Under the pieces are notes generated by a model, which was given only the letters and a program-made list of their open reading frames with translations, was not told the DNA's origin and did no database searches. The position numbers and the translations under genes are program-made. Positions 27,749 through 36,346 of a stretch of 59,156 nt of DNA are shown in pieces; within the stretch, counting starts at the first letter, position 1, and each line of letters opens with the position of its first letter. Source of the DNA: a virus; IMG/VR virus record IMGVR_UViG_3300007539_000020, positions 1-59,156 of that record; one strand, 5' to 3'.

Positions 27749-29212
27749 ATGGCATATACAATTAATAGATTTAACGGCACAGTCTTAACAAATGTTGAAG
27801 ACGGTACAATTAACACTACTACAGATTTGAAGTTAGTAGGTAAGAATTACAGTGGTTATGGCGAAAGCCAAAACGAAAACTTTTTGTTTTTGTTAGAAAA
27901 TTTTGCAGGTGTAAATGCACCTACAAAACCAATCAGTGGTATGATTTGGTTTGACAGTGGAACTAACAAACTAAAATTTTATAATGGAACATCATGGAAG
28001 CCAGCAGGCGGAACTGAAATAAGCACAACAGCACCAGCAGGAGCAGCAGAGGGAGACTTTTGGTGGGATAGCAACAATGAACAGTTTTATGTAAGATCAG
28101 CATCTGGTAACTGGGTGTTAATTGGTCCACAAGGCGTTGGCGCAGGATTTGGTGTGACACAGACTAAGAGTCTTACACTTACAGATACTACAGGTACCAT
28201 TCATGCCATTTTGGCTACCTATGTAGAAGACACTGTAATTTCAACTATCAGTCCAGATACATTTACTCCTAACACAGCAAGTGCAATTACAGGTTTCCCA
28301 ACAATTTATGCAGGTATTACGCTTTTAAATTCAAATTCAGGTGAAACAACAACTACACATAGATTCTACGGTACTGCAACTAATGCAGATAAACTAGGCG
28401 GATTAAGTTCTAGTGATTTTGTTAGATCAACAGGTACAACAAACTTTAGTTCGCTAGTTACATTTAGTGATACTGGATTCACATTAGGTACAGGCACAGA
28501 TTTAACTTTTGAAATAGATTTAGACGGTATTACACCTGTGTTTAAAATGAATCAAGATAAGTTGCGTATCAAAGATAGTGCAGGCAATGTTGTAGTTTAT
28601 TGGGATGCAACAGGTATGCATCCTGGTGCAAATGCAAACGGCACAATTTACAATTTAGGAAAAGGTGCTGAAAAATTTGAAAATGTGTATGCAACAACTT
28701 TTAACGGTACAGCAACTCAAGCAGATACTTTAAAAGTTGGAAGTGCATATAGAAGTGCAGCAACTTCTGCAACATTTGATAGTATTGCAGCAAGAGATAG
28801 TGCAGGTAACCTAACAGCCGTTGTGTTTAGCGGTACAGCAACTAAAGCAAGATATGCTGACTTAGCAGAAAAATATACTACAGGCGATACAGATTTAGAG
28901 CCAGGAACAGCAGTAGCAGTAGGTGCTGACGATTGTTGCGAAGTAGTGCCAGCAAAGTCAAGCGATATTTGCATTGGTGTTGTATCAACTGATCCTGCAA
29001 TTATGATGAATAGTGAAGCAGATGGTCAATACATTGCACTAAAAGGCCGTGTTCCTGTAAAAGTAGAAGGTCCTGTAAAAAAGGGACAAGCAGTTTATGC
29101 ATGGGAAGATGGTATTTGTAAAACAATAGCAACTACTGCACTAATAGGTGTAGCACTTGAAACTAAAGACTCAGATGATGTAGGATTAGTGGAGTGTGTG
29201 CTAAAGGTATAA
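27749..29212 (+). CDS. Tail fibre protein, paralogue 3 of 3, distinct C-terminal domain
   Basis: A 487-aa fibre with the common N-terminal module (LKLVGKNYSGYGESQNENFL, then GMIWFDSGTNKLKFYNGTSW) and second element GDFWWDSNNEQFYV. The shaft is short. The last 130 residues, from ARYADLAEKYTTGDTDLEPG to the end, form a domain with CCEVVPA, ICIGVVSTDPA and KGRVPVKVEGPVKKGQAVYA. This is a compact beta domain seen at the tips of many marine phage fibres and is somewhat like the self-cleaving chaperone-type ends (peptidase G2) in its 'GVVS..P' wording. Self-cleavage is not shown by the sequence. It has its own candidate promoter and a GAGGGAG ribosome site. Confidence 0.75.
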   Translation: MAYTINRFNGTVLTNVEDGTINTTTDLKLVGKNYSGYGESQNENFLFLLENFAGVNAPTKPISGMIWFDSGTNKLKFYNGTSWKPAGGTEISTTAPAGAAEGDFWWDSNNEQFYVRSASGNWVLIGPQGVGAGFGVTQTKSLTLTDTTGTIHAILATYVEDTVISTISPDTFTPNTASAITGFPTIYAGITLLNSNSGETTTTHRFYGTATNADKLGGLSSSDFVRSTGTTNFSSLVTFSDTGFTLGTGTDLTFEIDLDGITPVFKMNQDKLRIKDSAGNVVVYWDATGMHPGANANGTIYNLGKGAEKFENVYATTFNGTATQADTLKVGSAYRSAATSATFDSIAARDSAGNLTAVVFSGTATKARYADLAEKYTTGDTDLEPGTAVAVGADDCCEVVPAKSSDICIGVVSTDPAIMMNSEADGQYIALKGRVPVKVEGPVKKGQAVYAWEDGICKTIATTALIGVALETKDSDDVGLVECVLKV

Positions 29213-29215
29213 ATA
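29207..29215 (+). promoter_or_regulatory. Putative T4-type late promoter (GTATAAATA)
   Basis: This contains an exact TATAAATA, the canonical T4 late -10 box, 25 bases before the ATG at 29240 and with AGGAG in between. It overlaps the stop codon of the fibre gene. Confidence 0.5.
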
Positions 29216-29239
29216 TACTAGTACTTATTAGGAGTTTCG

Positions 29240-30127
29240 ATGGCAGTAGGATCAGTAATATCAGCAGCACGTTACAATGCAATTCAGTCTCAAGTTGAAC
29301 AAGTTTTAGGTGTTGGATCCGGCCGGTTTGGTTATAACAATATAGTAACTAGTGCTCCGGTTTCAAGCGGATCAGGCACAGTAAACGAAGTGCATATGTC
29401 AGCACTAAAAGCAGACTTAACAGATGCTTATGTACACCAAACTGGCGCATCGCCTACACCTTTAACTAGTGTTGCTGTTGCAGATGATATTACAGATGCT
29501 GTATATTTAGAATACGAAACAATCGGAAATTACATATATCTAAATAAAGATGATTTGTATGCTTCTACTCAAGCAAGTGTAGAATCTAAAGTCTCATCAT
29601 CAAGAGGTACTTCTAGTCCTTGGGGCGATATTTCATCAAGAGAAACAATTACACACGAATTTACAGTGACATTTACTGATGCAAATCATAGACGTGCATT
29701 TTTTAATGCAGGCGGCCAAATTAGAGTTAATACAACAGTTACTAATGCATCCGGCTCAAAGTCTTCTGATTGGGCATCAATGATGTCAGCAGTAGGAACA
29801 GTTGCTATGGATAGATCGCAAACTACTGCATCTTCACCTGGATCATCAGTTGGAAATTTTGATCTAAATACTGTATACCAAACAATTTTTACTAAATCAG
29901 GTTCTGGTGTTTATGCAAGCAATAGTTACTCAATTAAAGCTAAAGCAGACAGTGATAAAGTTTTAAGATTTAAGGTTGAATTTTATGACGGTATTCCTGC
30001 GATCGGTGCAGGTGGGGTAGACGAAGCAGTTATTGCAGATATTACTTCGAGTGTTTCTCAACTAAGGGCAACGGGTTCATATGTGTCAGTTCCAACTCCA
30101 ACATACGCTAACGTTTCTACCTTATAA
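29240..30127 (+). CDS. Small fibre/virion structural protein, paralogue of next gene
   Basis: A 295-aa protein. Residues 1-70 (MAVGSVISAARYNAIQSQVE, ending DAYVHQTG) match the start of the next protein (TVGQTITASNYNTLRTNVLG, ending AAYLHQTG). The core also matches, RRAFFNAGGQIRVNTTVTNA here against GYFFNAGGQIRFNASASGG there, followed in both by 'SDW/TEW..M.SA.GT'. The core continues with the shared YQTIFTKSGSGVYASNSYSI. Such paired proteins occur next to tail fibres in marine T4-like phages, but their structural place is not known to me. No enzyme motif is present. AGGAG precedes the ATG. Confidence 0.6.
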   Translation: MAVGSVISAARYNAIQSQVEQVLGVGSGRFGYNNIVTSAPVSSGSGTVNEVHMSALKADLTDAYVHQTGASPTPLTSVAVADDITDAVYLEYETIGNYIYLNKDDLYASTQASVESKVSSSRGTSSPWGDISSRETITHEFTVTFTDANHRRAFFNAGGQIRVNTTVTNASGSKSSDWASMMSAVGTVAMDRSQTTASSPGSSVGNFDLNTVYQTIFTKSGSGVYASNSYSIKAKADSDKVLRFKVEFYDGIPAIGAGGVDEAVIADITSSVSQLRATGSYVSVPTPTYANVSTL

Positions 30128-30133
30128 GTACAG
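30123..30133 (+). promoter_or_regulatory. Possible late promoter variant (TATAAGTACAG)
   Basis: A one-base variant of the TATAAATACAG type motif, overlapping the previous stop codon and 13 bases before the next ATG. Weaker than its neighbours because the central A is G. Confidence 0.3.
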
Positions 30134-30145
30134 TAGGAGTTTTTA

Positions 30146-31393
30146 ATGCCGTTTACAGTTGGGCAAACAATTACTGCATCTAACTATAATACACTGCGTA
30201 CAAATGTACTAGGTGTATATCAAACTCTGTACGGACAATCACCTTATTCTACCACTGTAGCCGTTACTGATCAAATCACAACTACTGAAATGTTAAATTT
30301 ATTTTTAGATGTTCAAGCAGCATACTTGCATCAAACAGGCAGTGTTAATAGTAATATTGCAGTACCAGAAGTTGGTTTAACAGTATCAGCAGACGAATCT
30401 AAAGCAGGTGGCCACAGCGGTATGATACTTGCTGTAGGTTTAACAAATCCTGCAACTGTAACAACAGACACAAACCATAATTTAAAAGATGGAGTTTTGA
30501 TAACATTTAATGACGTACAAGGTACTACAGAACTAAATGGATTAAGTTACTATGTCAAAGTTACAGGGTCAGCAGATATAGAATTGTATACAAACAGTGC
30601 GTTGACGACAGGTTTAAATGCAACAGGCTATACTACATTTAGCGGATATGGGCATTGGAATGCTCAACTAACAGCAGTGACCGACGGCACAAAAATGGGC
30701 TACAATGATTATGAAACAGCGATTTTAGATGTTGTAAACTTTAATGGAGAAGTATCAGGTTGGCCTTTACTTACGAACTTTACTTTAGGAACACCTACTG
30801 CAAGTGCAACAAGAACAGCAAGTTGGGGCGGCACAGGTACAGGCGGCAGCGGCCCGCCTAATAGCATTTACCATGTAGTAACAGTTACATTTACAAGTGC
30901 CGCCGCATTAGGATACTTTTTCAACGCAGGCGGCCAAATAAGATTTAACGCTTCTGCGTCGGGCGGTTCTGATCCTAAAGATACAGAATGGATTGGTATG
31001 CTTAGTGCTATGGGCACAATATCATTTGACAAGTATGATACTTCTGCAAATAGTGGTACAAGTGCAGGTTTAGGTGCAGACAATCTTACAGCGTCATATC
31101 AAACTTTGTTTACTAAATCAGGAAGCGGTGCTTATGCAAATAACGAATACACACTTGAAGGACTTAAATCCTCTGGTAATGTGTTGAGATTTAGAATTAG
31201 CATGAATGACGACTATACTGGTACGTTTTTTGATTACGACATAACGGCTGATTTTAATAGTTCTTGCACTTCTTTTAGGCCTGACAGTAGTTTTACATAT
31301 GATTCTACAACATATACAGCAGTAGATTTACCTCATCCTACAATAGCAAATGTTACACAACTGACTGCCGATTTAGCAAGTCCTCCGTCATAA
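30146..31393 (+). CDS. Fibre/virion structural protein, paralogue with inserted beta domain
   Basis: A 415-aa paralogue of the preceding protein: same N-terminal module (residues 1-70) and same GYFFNAGGQIRFNASASGG core at about 255-275. It carries an extra domain at about residues 90-185 reading SGMILAVGLTNPATVTTDTN, then HNLKDGVLITFNDVQGTTEL and YYVKVTGSADIELY. That 'NPatVTT..NH.L.dG....NGl.YyVK' pattern is a mobile beta module found in several unrelated phage fibre proteins, so it was probably gained by domain insertion after the duplication. AGGAG (30135-30139) precedes the ATG. It is the last structural gene before the tailoring island. Confidence 0.6.
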   Translation: MPFTVGQTITASNYNTLRTNVLGVYQTLYGQSPYSTTVAVTDQITTTEMLNLFLDVQAAYLHQTGSVNSNIAVPEVGLTVSADESKAGGHSGMILAVGLTNPATVTTDTNHNLKDGVLITFNDVQGTTELNGLSYYVKVTGSADIELYTNSALTTGLNATGYTTFSGYGHWNAQLTAVTDGTKMGYNDYETAILDVVNFNGEVSGWPLLTNFTLGTPTASATRTASWGGTGTGGSGPPNSIYHVVTVTFTSAAALGYFFNAGGQIRFNASASGGSDPKDTEWIGMLSAMGTISFDKYDTSANSGTSAGLGADNLTASYQTLFTKSGSGAYANNEYTLEGLKSSGNVLRFRISMNDDYTGTFFDYDITADFNSSCTSFRPDSSFTYDSTTYTAVDLPHPTIANVTQLTADLASPPS

Positions 31394-31397
31394 TAAA

Positions 31398-31407
31398 GTT
31401 AAATACG
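31398..31407 (+). promoter_or_regulatory. Putative late promoter at head of the tailoring island (GTTAAATACG)
   Basis: The last clear TAAATAC motif in the window, 26 bases before the ATG at 31433 with AGGAG between. Past this point the genes overlap almost continuously for 27 kb, so this may be the main late promoter feeding the island. Confidence 0.45.
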
Positions 31408-31432
31408 TACATTATTATGTAGGAGTATCCGT

Positions 31433-31780
31433 ATGGACGATCGTCTCGAACAGGCAATAGATTCTGCCAATTTTTTAATTACATTAGAAAATACAAAACG
31501 CATATTGAAAGAGCAATATAAAGAATCTTTGGTTTGCTATCATAACAAAGGACAATTTAGTATTAGCATGGAACTTATAAGTTACTTGCAAACGCTAATA
31601 GGCATGAATCAAACAGAAACTGTTCTAATCGATGATCACGATATTCCTATCCAAATTGAAAATTTAAAACTGTTTGTTTTAGAAGTAATGAATCAATTTT
31701 ACAATGCAAACAACAAATATCTTATAGAGTATAACAAACTTGTTAAAAAGAGGTCAACAAAGGATATTGTAGAAGTATGA
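31433..31780 (+). CDS. Unknown 115-aa helical protein
   Basis: A small, charged, mainly helical protein with no recognised domain (starts MDDRLEQAIDSANFLITLEN; a hydrophobic-patterned helix lies around residues 80-100). It has its own promoter-like motif and a good AGGAG site, then overlaps the next gene by four bases (ATGA), which couples it to the first glycosyltransferase. The role is unknown; by position it could be a fibre chaperone or the first island gene. Confidence 0.5.
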   Translation: MDDRLEQAIDSANFLITLENTKRILKEQYKESLVCYHNKGQFSISMELISYLQTLIGMNQTETVLIDDHDIPIQIENLKLFVLEVMNQFYNANNKYLIEYNKLVKKRSTKDIVEV

Positions 31781-32628
31781 GCAAAGGTGTCCTCTTTATT
31801 GCAAGAAACAATAAAGAAATTAACTATCTTTACCAAGCAGTGTTTAATGCACACAGAGTACACAAATATTTAGGTGTACCTGTTTCAATAATTACGGATA
31901 ACAAAGAATATTTAGAAACACGATTTGATAGTCATCCTTTTGAACATGTTATAGAAATTCCAAACGATCAAGATTATGGATATAGAAAATACAATGACGG
32001 AACGTATTCTAAAAGAAATTTAGAATGGAAAAACACTTCACGGGCAAAGGCATACGACCTTTCTCCTTATGAAGAAACACTATTGTTAGATACAGATTAT
32101 GTAATTGCAAATAGTTTGTTAAAAGATTGTTTTAACCAATTACACGATTTTTTAATTTACAAGGATAGTGTTGAACTTAGTGGGTGGAGAGACGTATCAG
32201 AATTTGAGTTATGTAGCGATAAAACAATAGATTTTTATTGGGCAACTTGTGTATATTTTAGAAAAAGTCCTGACAACAAACGTTTCTTTGACCTTCTTCA
32301 TCATATATCAGAGAATTGGGAACATTATAGAAACTTGTACCAAATTAAAAGTGCAATTTTTCGTAATGATTATGTTTTTAGTGTTGCAATACACATAATG
32401 AATGGACACTATAAAAACGGGTTTGCAAAAACTTTACCTGGTAAATTGTTTTATACAATTGATAGAGATTTGCTTATTGACATTGATGGCGATGATTTTT
32501 TATTTTGTATAGAGAAAAAAGATAGTTTTGGTAATTACATGCCATTAAGAATGAGAGGTTCTAATGTACATGTAATGAATAAATTTAGTTTAACGAGAGC
32601 AATGTATGTCCCAGAATTCAAAGATTAA
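31777..32628 (+). CDS. GT-A glycosyltransferase-like protein (GT8-like), DTD motif
   Basis: A 283-aa protein. The N-terminal strand MSKGVLFIARNNKEINYLYQ, the following VPVSIITDN, and the DxD element YEETLLLDTDYVI (Asp105-Thr-Asp107) form the usual nucleotide-sugar and metal binding half of a GT-A fold of the GT8 type. Thirty residues before it, KNTSRAKAYDLSPYE aligns with KIHNRWKVYHVTPYD of the next protein, so the two are paralogues. The late His (NVHVMNK) could serve as the C-terminal metal ligand of GT8 enzymes. Sugar donor and acceptor are unknown. The start overlaps the previous stop (ATGA). The C-terminus overlaps the next gene by 23 bases. Confidence 0.65.
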   Translation: MSKGVLFIARNNKEINYLYQAVFNAHRVHKYLGVPVSIITDNKEYLETRFDSHPFEHVIEIPNDQDYGYRKYNDGTYSKRNLEWKNTSRAKAYDLSPYEETLLLDTDYVIANSLLKDCFNQLHDFLIYKDSVELSGWRDVSEFELCSDKTIDFYWATCVYFRKSPDNKRFFDLLHHISENWEHYRNLYQIKSAIFRNDYVFSVAIHIMNGHYKNGFAKTLPGKLFYTIDRDLLIDIDGDDFLFCIEKKDSFGNYMPLRMRGSNVHVMNKFSLTRAMYVPEFKD

Positions 32629-33460
32629 TTTTACATTGTTTGCACAAAATACAGATGTTGATTATGTTCAGCAAGCATGTCTTTGCGCAATGAGTATCAA
32701 AAATTCAAATCCTAACAGTTCTATTTGTTTGGTAACAAATGATGTTGTGCCTGACAAATATCAAAATTTATTTGATTACATAAGAGAAATACCTTGGGGA
32801 GATGCTGCCCAAGGACAAGAATGGAAAATTCATAATCGCTGGAAAGTATACCATGTTACTCCGTATGATAATACAATTGTATTAGATGTTGATATGCTTG
32901 TGCTAGACGACCTTAGTCGCTGGTGGGAATTTTTACAAACAAAAGATTTATTTTTTACATCAAATGTAAGAACATATAGAAATGATATTGTTACAAGTAG
33001 ATTTTATAGACCAGCATTTGATAAATTTGATTTGCCAGATACTTATGTAGGATTTTATTATTTTAAAAAATCTAATCTAGCACACACTTATTTTAAATGG
33101 CTTGAATTAGCAGTTAATAATTGGGAAAAGTTTCAAGGAGATTTTGCAGGAGGCAAATACTATCAGCGTGTAGCAAGTATTGACATGCTGACTGCAATAA
33201 TTATAAAAATTCTTGGAATTGAAAACGAAGTCACCTGCAAAGTTAGAGATTATCCTCATTTTACACATATGAAATTACATTGTCAAAATTGGACTAATGT
33301 TAAAGTAGACAGTTGGCAAAAGTATGTGGGTACATATCTTACAAATGATGGTAAATTAAAAATAGGCAACTATTTCCAACAAGGTGTCTTTCATTATACA
33401 GAAGATGACTTTGTAAACGATAGAATTGTCAACATATATGAAAAACTTGTAGGAGTTTAA
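32606..33460 (+). CDS. GT-A glycosyltransferase-like protein (GT8-like), DVD motif
   Basis: A 284-aa paralogue of the preceding protein. The DxD is in NTIVLDVDMLVLDDLSRWW (Asp94-Val-Asp96). The N-terminal strand carries FTLFAQNTDVDYVQQACLCA, and the acceptor side has TYVGFYYFKKSNLAHTYFKW, with HFTHMKLHC later as a possible His metal ligand. It starts inside the previous gene (23-base overlap, different frame), which argues for translational coupling and perhaps a paired function. It is followed directly by a gene with AGGAG at its 3' end. Donor and acceptor are unknown. Confidence 0.65.
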   Translation: MSQNSKINFTLFAQNTDVDYVQQACLCAMSIKNSNPNSSICLVTNDVVPDKYQNLFDYIREIPWGDAAQGQEWKIHNRWKVYHVTPYDNTIVLDVDMLVLDDLSRWWEFLQTKDLFFTSNVRTYRNDIVTSRFYRPAFDKFDLPDTYVGFYYFKKSNLAHTYFKWLELAVNNWEKFQGDFAGGKYYQRVASIDMLTAIIIKILGIENEVTCKVRDYPHFTHMKLHCQNWTNVKVDSWQKYVGTYLTNDGKLKIGNYFQQGVFHYTEDDFVNDRIVNIYEKLVGV

Positions 33461-34039
33461 ATGTTACAAATATCCACTAACAAATTTATTTACTTTGACG
33501 AAAATGGAGAACTTTTATCTGTTAGCAATACTAACGCAGAAGAAGGTAACTGGATTGAAGTAGACATCGATGCAGTTAAAGATATTTTAGATGCAAAGGA
33601 TTCTATGACAAATTATAGTGTTGCATTTGATAGCACTACAAAAAAATATGAACTAAAGCATAAACTTATAGCAGTAGACTTCAATACTGATATATGGTAT
33701 GATATTTTTGAAATACCAATTACAGAAAAAGCAGATGTAATTGTTACACAAGATTGTAAAAATAAAGAATGGGTATTTGAACTAGATCCTATGATAGTAA
33801 AGGAAACAAAATCTAAAGACTCTTTTTATAACTTTCCTATGCAATTCTCGATCACAGAGTTTAATGATCCTCATAATTTATTGCAGTTTATTAAGTTTGG
33901 CTTTAGAGATTTGATTGAAGAAAATGTAGTAAAAGTTGCGTTTGATGATAATTTTAGGGTAGACAAAACCGACATAAGTGTGTATACTATTAAAAAATTC
34001 GATACCTATTGTCGGAGAACGGTGAATGAGCAAATTTAA
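33461..34039 (+). CDS. Unknown 192-aa protein within glycosyltransferase cluster
   Basis: No domain recognised. It is acidic and alternates short strands and charged helices (for example NKFIYFDENGELLSVSNTNA at residues 7-26, and AVDFNTDIWYDIFEIPITEK in the middle). AGGAG precedes the ATG and the stop overlaps the next ATG by 14 bases. It is flanked by glycosyltransferase-like genes on both sides, so it may be an accessory subunit or acceptor-recognition protein; that is inference from position only. Confidence 0.5.
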   Translation: MLQISTNKFIYFDENGELLSVSNTNAEEGNWIEVDIDAVKDILDAKDSMTNYSVAFDSTTKKYELKHKLIAVDFNTDIWYDIFEIPITEKADVIVTQDCKNKEWVFELDPMIVKETKSKDSFYNFPMQFSITEFNDPHNLLQFIKFGFRDLIEENVVKVAFDDNFRVDKTDISVYTIKKFDTYCRRTVNEQI

Positions 34040-34967
34040 AATACTAGACTATGACATTATCTATCTTAGTTATGACGAACCTAATGCTGAAAAAAACTAT
34101 GCAGATTTGTGTAGGAAAATTCCTTGGGCTAAACGTGTACATGGTGTAGACGGAAGTGATGCAGCACACAAGGCATGTGCAGAACTTTCAGAGACGGATA
34201 GATTTATTACTATCGATGGCGATAATATTATCGATTCTGAGTTTCTTACAAAAGAATATGACTTAGAAACACATGAAGATATGCATTGGAACCGCGATGT
34301 AAAGTTTGAAGATTGTGTTATTAGTTGGAGTGCTAGAAATACAATTAATGGACTAATGTATGGTAACGGTGGTATCAAGTGTTGGCCTAAAGATAAAGTA
34401 CTAGCCATGCGTACACATGAAAATGCAGATCCTAACAACCCACACGCCCAGGTAGATTTTTGTTGGGATTTAGAATACATTCAAATGAATGCATGTTATA
34501 GTGAAATTATGAATAATGCTACTCCTCAGCAAGCCTGGCGTGCTGGCTTTCGTGAAGGTGTAAAAATGGCACTTGACAGAGGTATGAAACCTACTTTAAA
34601 TGATTTTAAACGTAATCATTGGAAGAACTTGCATCGTTTATATATTTGGTTAATGATAGGTGCTGATGTAGAAAACGGTAAATGGGCTATTCACGGCGCA
34701 AGAGAAGGTCTTTATAAAACAATGTGTACGGATTGGGACTTTGTAAATGTTCGTGATTTTAAATGGTTAAATGAATATTGGGCAACTGAAGTTGAATCTA
34801 AAGTATCTTTAGAAGGACTTGAAGATTCGATTGAGGAATATGGTATTAAACTAATTAACGAACTTGATTTGCCTATTGCTGAAGAATGCCTAAATGCACA
34901 ACAAAGTAATTTTTTCAAAACAGTATACCAAAATCCGGGTAGAACTGCTGGACAACAATTTATATGA
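34026..34967 (+). CDS. GT-A-like glycosyltransferase, DGD motif (family shared with the repeat protein at 50711)
   Basis: A 313-aa protein. The opening YDIIYLSYDEPNAEKNYADL and AKRVHGVDG, then TDRFITIDGDNIIDSEF (Asp64-Gly-Asp66), match the last 225 residues of the 854-aa protein at 50711 (YDVVFISYQEPNADENYELL, AKRVHGVKG, TEMFWIVDGDAQIVDDF) with nearly the same spacing. Both then have 'N.L.YG.GG.K..P'. The DGD is a candidate metal/nucleotide-sugar site and the architecture is GT-A-like, as in small phage glycosyltransferases. The C-terminal 150 residues are helical (AWRAGFREGVKMALDRGMKP). GGAG before the ATG; the stop overlaps the following radical SAM gene (ATGA). Confidence 0.6.
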   Translation: MSKFKILDYDIIYLSYDEPNAEKNYADLCRKIPWAKRVHGVDGSDAAHKACAELSETDRFITIDGDNIIDSEFLTKEYDLETHEDMHWNRDVKFEDCVISWSARNTINGLMYGNGGIKCWPKDKVLAMRTHENADPNNPHAQVDFCWDLEYIQMNACYSEIMNNATPQQAWRAGFREGVKMALDRGMKPTLNDFKRNHWKNLHRLYIWLMIGADVENGKWAIHGAREGLYKTMCTDWDFVNVRDFKWLNEYWATEVESKVSLEGLEDSIEEYGIKLINELDLPIAEECLNAQQSNFFKTVYQNPGRTAGQQFI

Positions 34968-36346
34968 AATCAGAAACAGATAGAATTAAAGAAGCCGCTG
35001 GTATAATGGAGGATGTAAGTCCTACATTCTGTTTGGCCAAGTGGCACCATACTACAATTTATTTGCATACAGGAGATACGCACAGTTGCTATCATCCACC
35101 GCCGCATAAGATCGATCTAGAAGAAATTAAAAACAATCCTAGTGCATTGCACAATACACTTACAAAGAAAAAAGAACGTGCAAAAATGCTTGTAGGTGAA
35201 AAACCTAAAGGCTGTACCTATTGCTGGAATGTTGAAGCATTAGGTGATGATCATATTTCTGATAGAAACATTCGTAATGAAAGTATTTACAAGCCTGAGC
35301 GATTACAAGAAATTGTAGATTCTCCTTGGGACTTTAATGTAAATCCAGAATATATTGAAATTGCATTTAGCAATGAATGTAATTTTAAATGTGGTTATTG
35401 TTCACCTATGGCAAGTAGTAGCTTTTATAACGAAGTCAAAAAACATGGTCCGTATGATATGGTTAAAAATCATAGGTGCGATGTTGATTGGTTCCATCCT
35501 ATGGAAGAAGGGTCAAATCCTTACGTAGATGCATGGTGGAAATGGTGGCCTGAAGTAAGTAAGACACTAAACATTTTACGGATTACAGGAGGTGAGCCTC
35601 TTATGCATAAAAGCACATGGCGTATATTTGACGAACTTAAAGAAAATCCACGTCCTCATATCGAACTTAACCTCAATAGTAACATGGGTTTAAGTCCACG
35701 TATTGTGTCTAAGTTTGCCGATAATGTAAAAGAACTTTTAGAAGGTAACAAAATTAAAAAGTTTAAAGTATATTCTAGTATGGATACATTTGATAATCGT
35801 GCAGAATATCTTCGTACAGGTTTAGATGTAAATCTTTGGGAAAGTAATATGAAAAACTTTTTAAATATTACTGGCTCTGATTTAACAATCATGTGTACAT
35901 TTAATATTCTTAGTGTTACAAGTTTTAATTTATTCCTACAAAAAGTTTTAGATTGGCGTAAAGAATTTTATGATCCCAAGCGTAGACGTATTAGATTTGA
36001 TACACCTTATCTAAAAGAACCGTTACAATATGATATGCATATTTTACCTAAGGATGAATTTTTGCCCTACATGGACAAAATTTTGCAATTTATTGACGAC
36101 AATAGAGACGACAAAGACACTACAAAATTTAGTGATTTAGAATATGAGCGTTTTCGTAGAGTAAGAAATTATTTTGCAAATGTTAACTATGACGAACCGA
36201 GAGTAAAAGAAGGCAGAGCAGATTTTTACAATTGGTTTAGCGAATATGATGTAAGAAGAAACGTTAATTTTTTAGAAACATTTCCTGAGATGGAAGGGTT
36301 TTATAATTTATGTAAGCAAACTAAGGATGAACTAGAAATTGCCTAA
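34964..36346 (+). CDS. Radical SAM enzyme with N-terminal twitch-like domain (copy 1)
   Basis: A 460-aa protein. The radical SAM cluster motif is FSNECNFKCGYCSP (Cys139, 143, 146), followed by ILRITGGEPL (209-213), the SAM-binding GGE. Ahead of it is a Cys-rich domain with FCLAKW (Cys23), SCYHPP (Cys42) and GCTYCW (Cys84, 87), four cysteines suited to an auxiliary [4Fe-4S] cluster. Auxiliary-cluster (twitch/SPASM-like) domains usually follow the radical SAM core; here it precedes it, as in a group of 'twitch' radical SAM proteins known from phages and marine bacteria. Substrate unknown. The protein at 49188 has the same four N-terminal Cys positions. The end overlaps an SGNH-like gene. Confidence 0.8.
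   Translation: MKSETDRIKEAAGIMEDVSPTFCLAKWHHTTIYLHTGDTHSCYHPPPHKIDLEEIKNNPSALHNTLTKKKERAKMLVGEKPKGCTYCWNVEALGDDHISDRNIRNESIYKPERLQEIVDSPWDFNVNPEYIEIAFSNECNFKCGYCSPMASSSFYNEVKKHGPYDMVKNHRCDVDWFHPMEEGSNPYVDAWWKWWPEVSKTLNILRITGGEPLMHKSTWRIFDELKENPRPHIELNLNSNMGLSPRIVSKFADNVKELLEGNKIKKFKVYSSMDTFDNRAEYLRTGLDVNLWESNMKNFLNITGSDLTIMCTFNILSVTSFNLFLQKVLDWRKEFYDPKRRRIRFDTPYLKEPLQYDMHILPKDEFLPYMDKILQFIDDNRDDKDTTKFSDLEYERFRRVRNYFANVNYDEPRVKEGRADFYNWFSEYDVRRNVNFLETFPEMEGFYNLCKQTKDELEIA

Noticed and set aside
23761-31393. A diversity-generating retroelement acting on fibre tips
   Set aside because: There is no reverse transcriptase gene, template repeat or near-identical variable repeat in the window.
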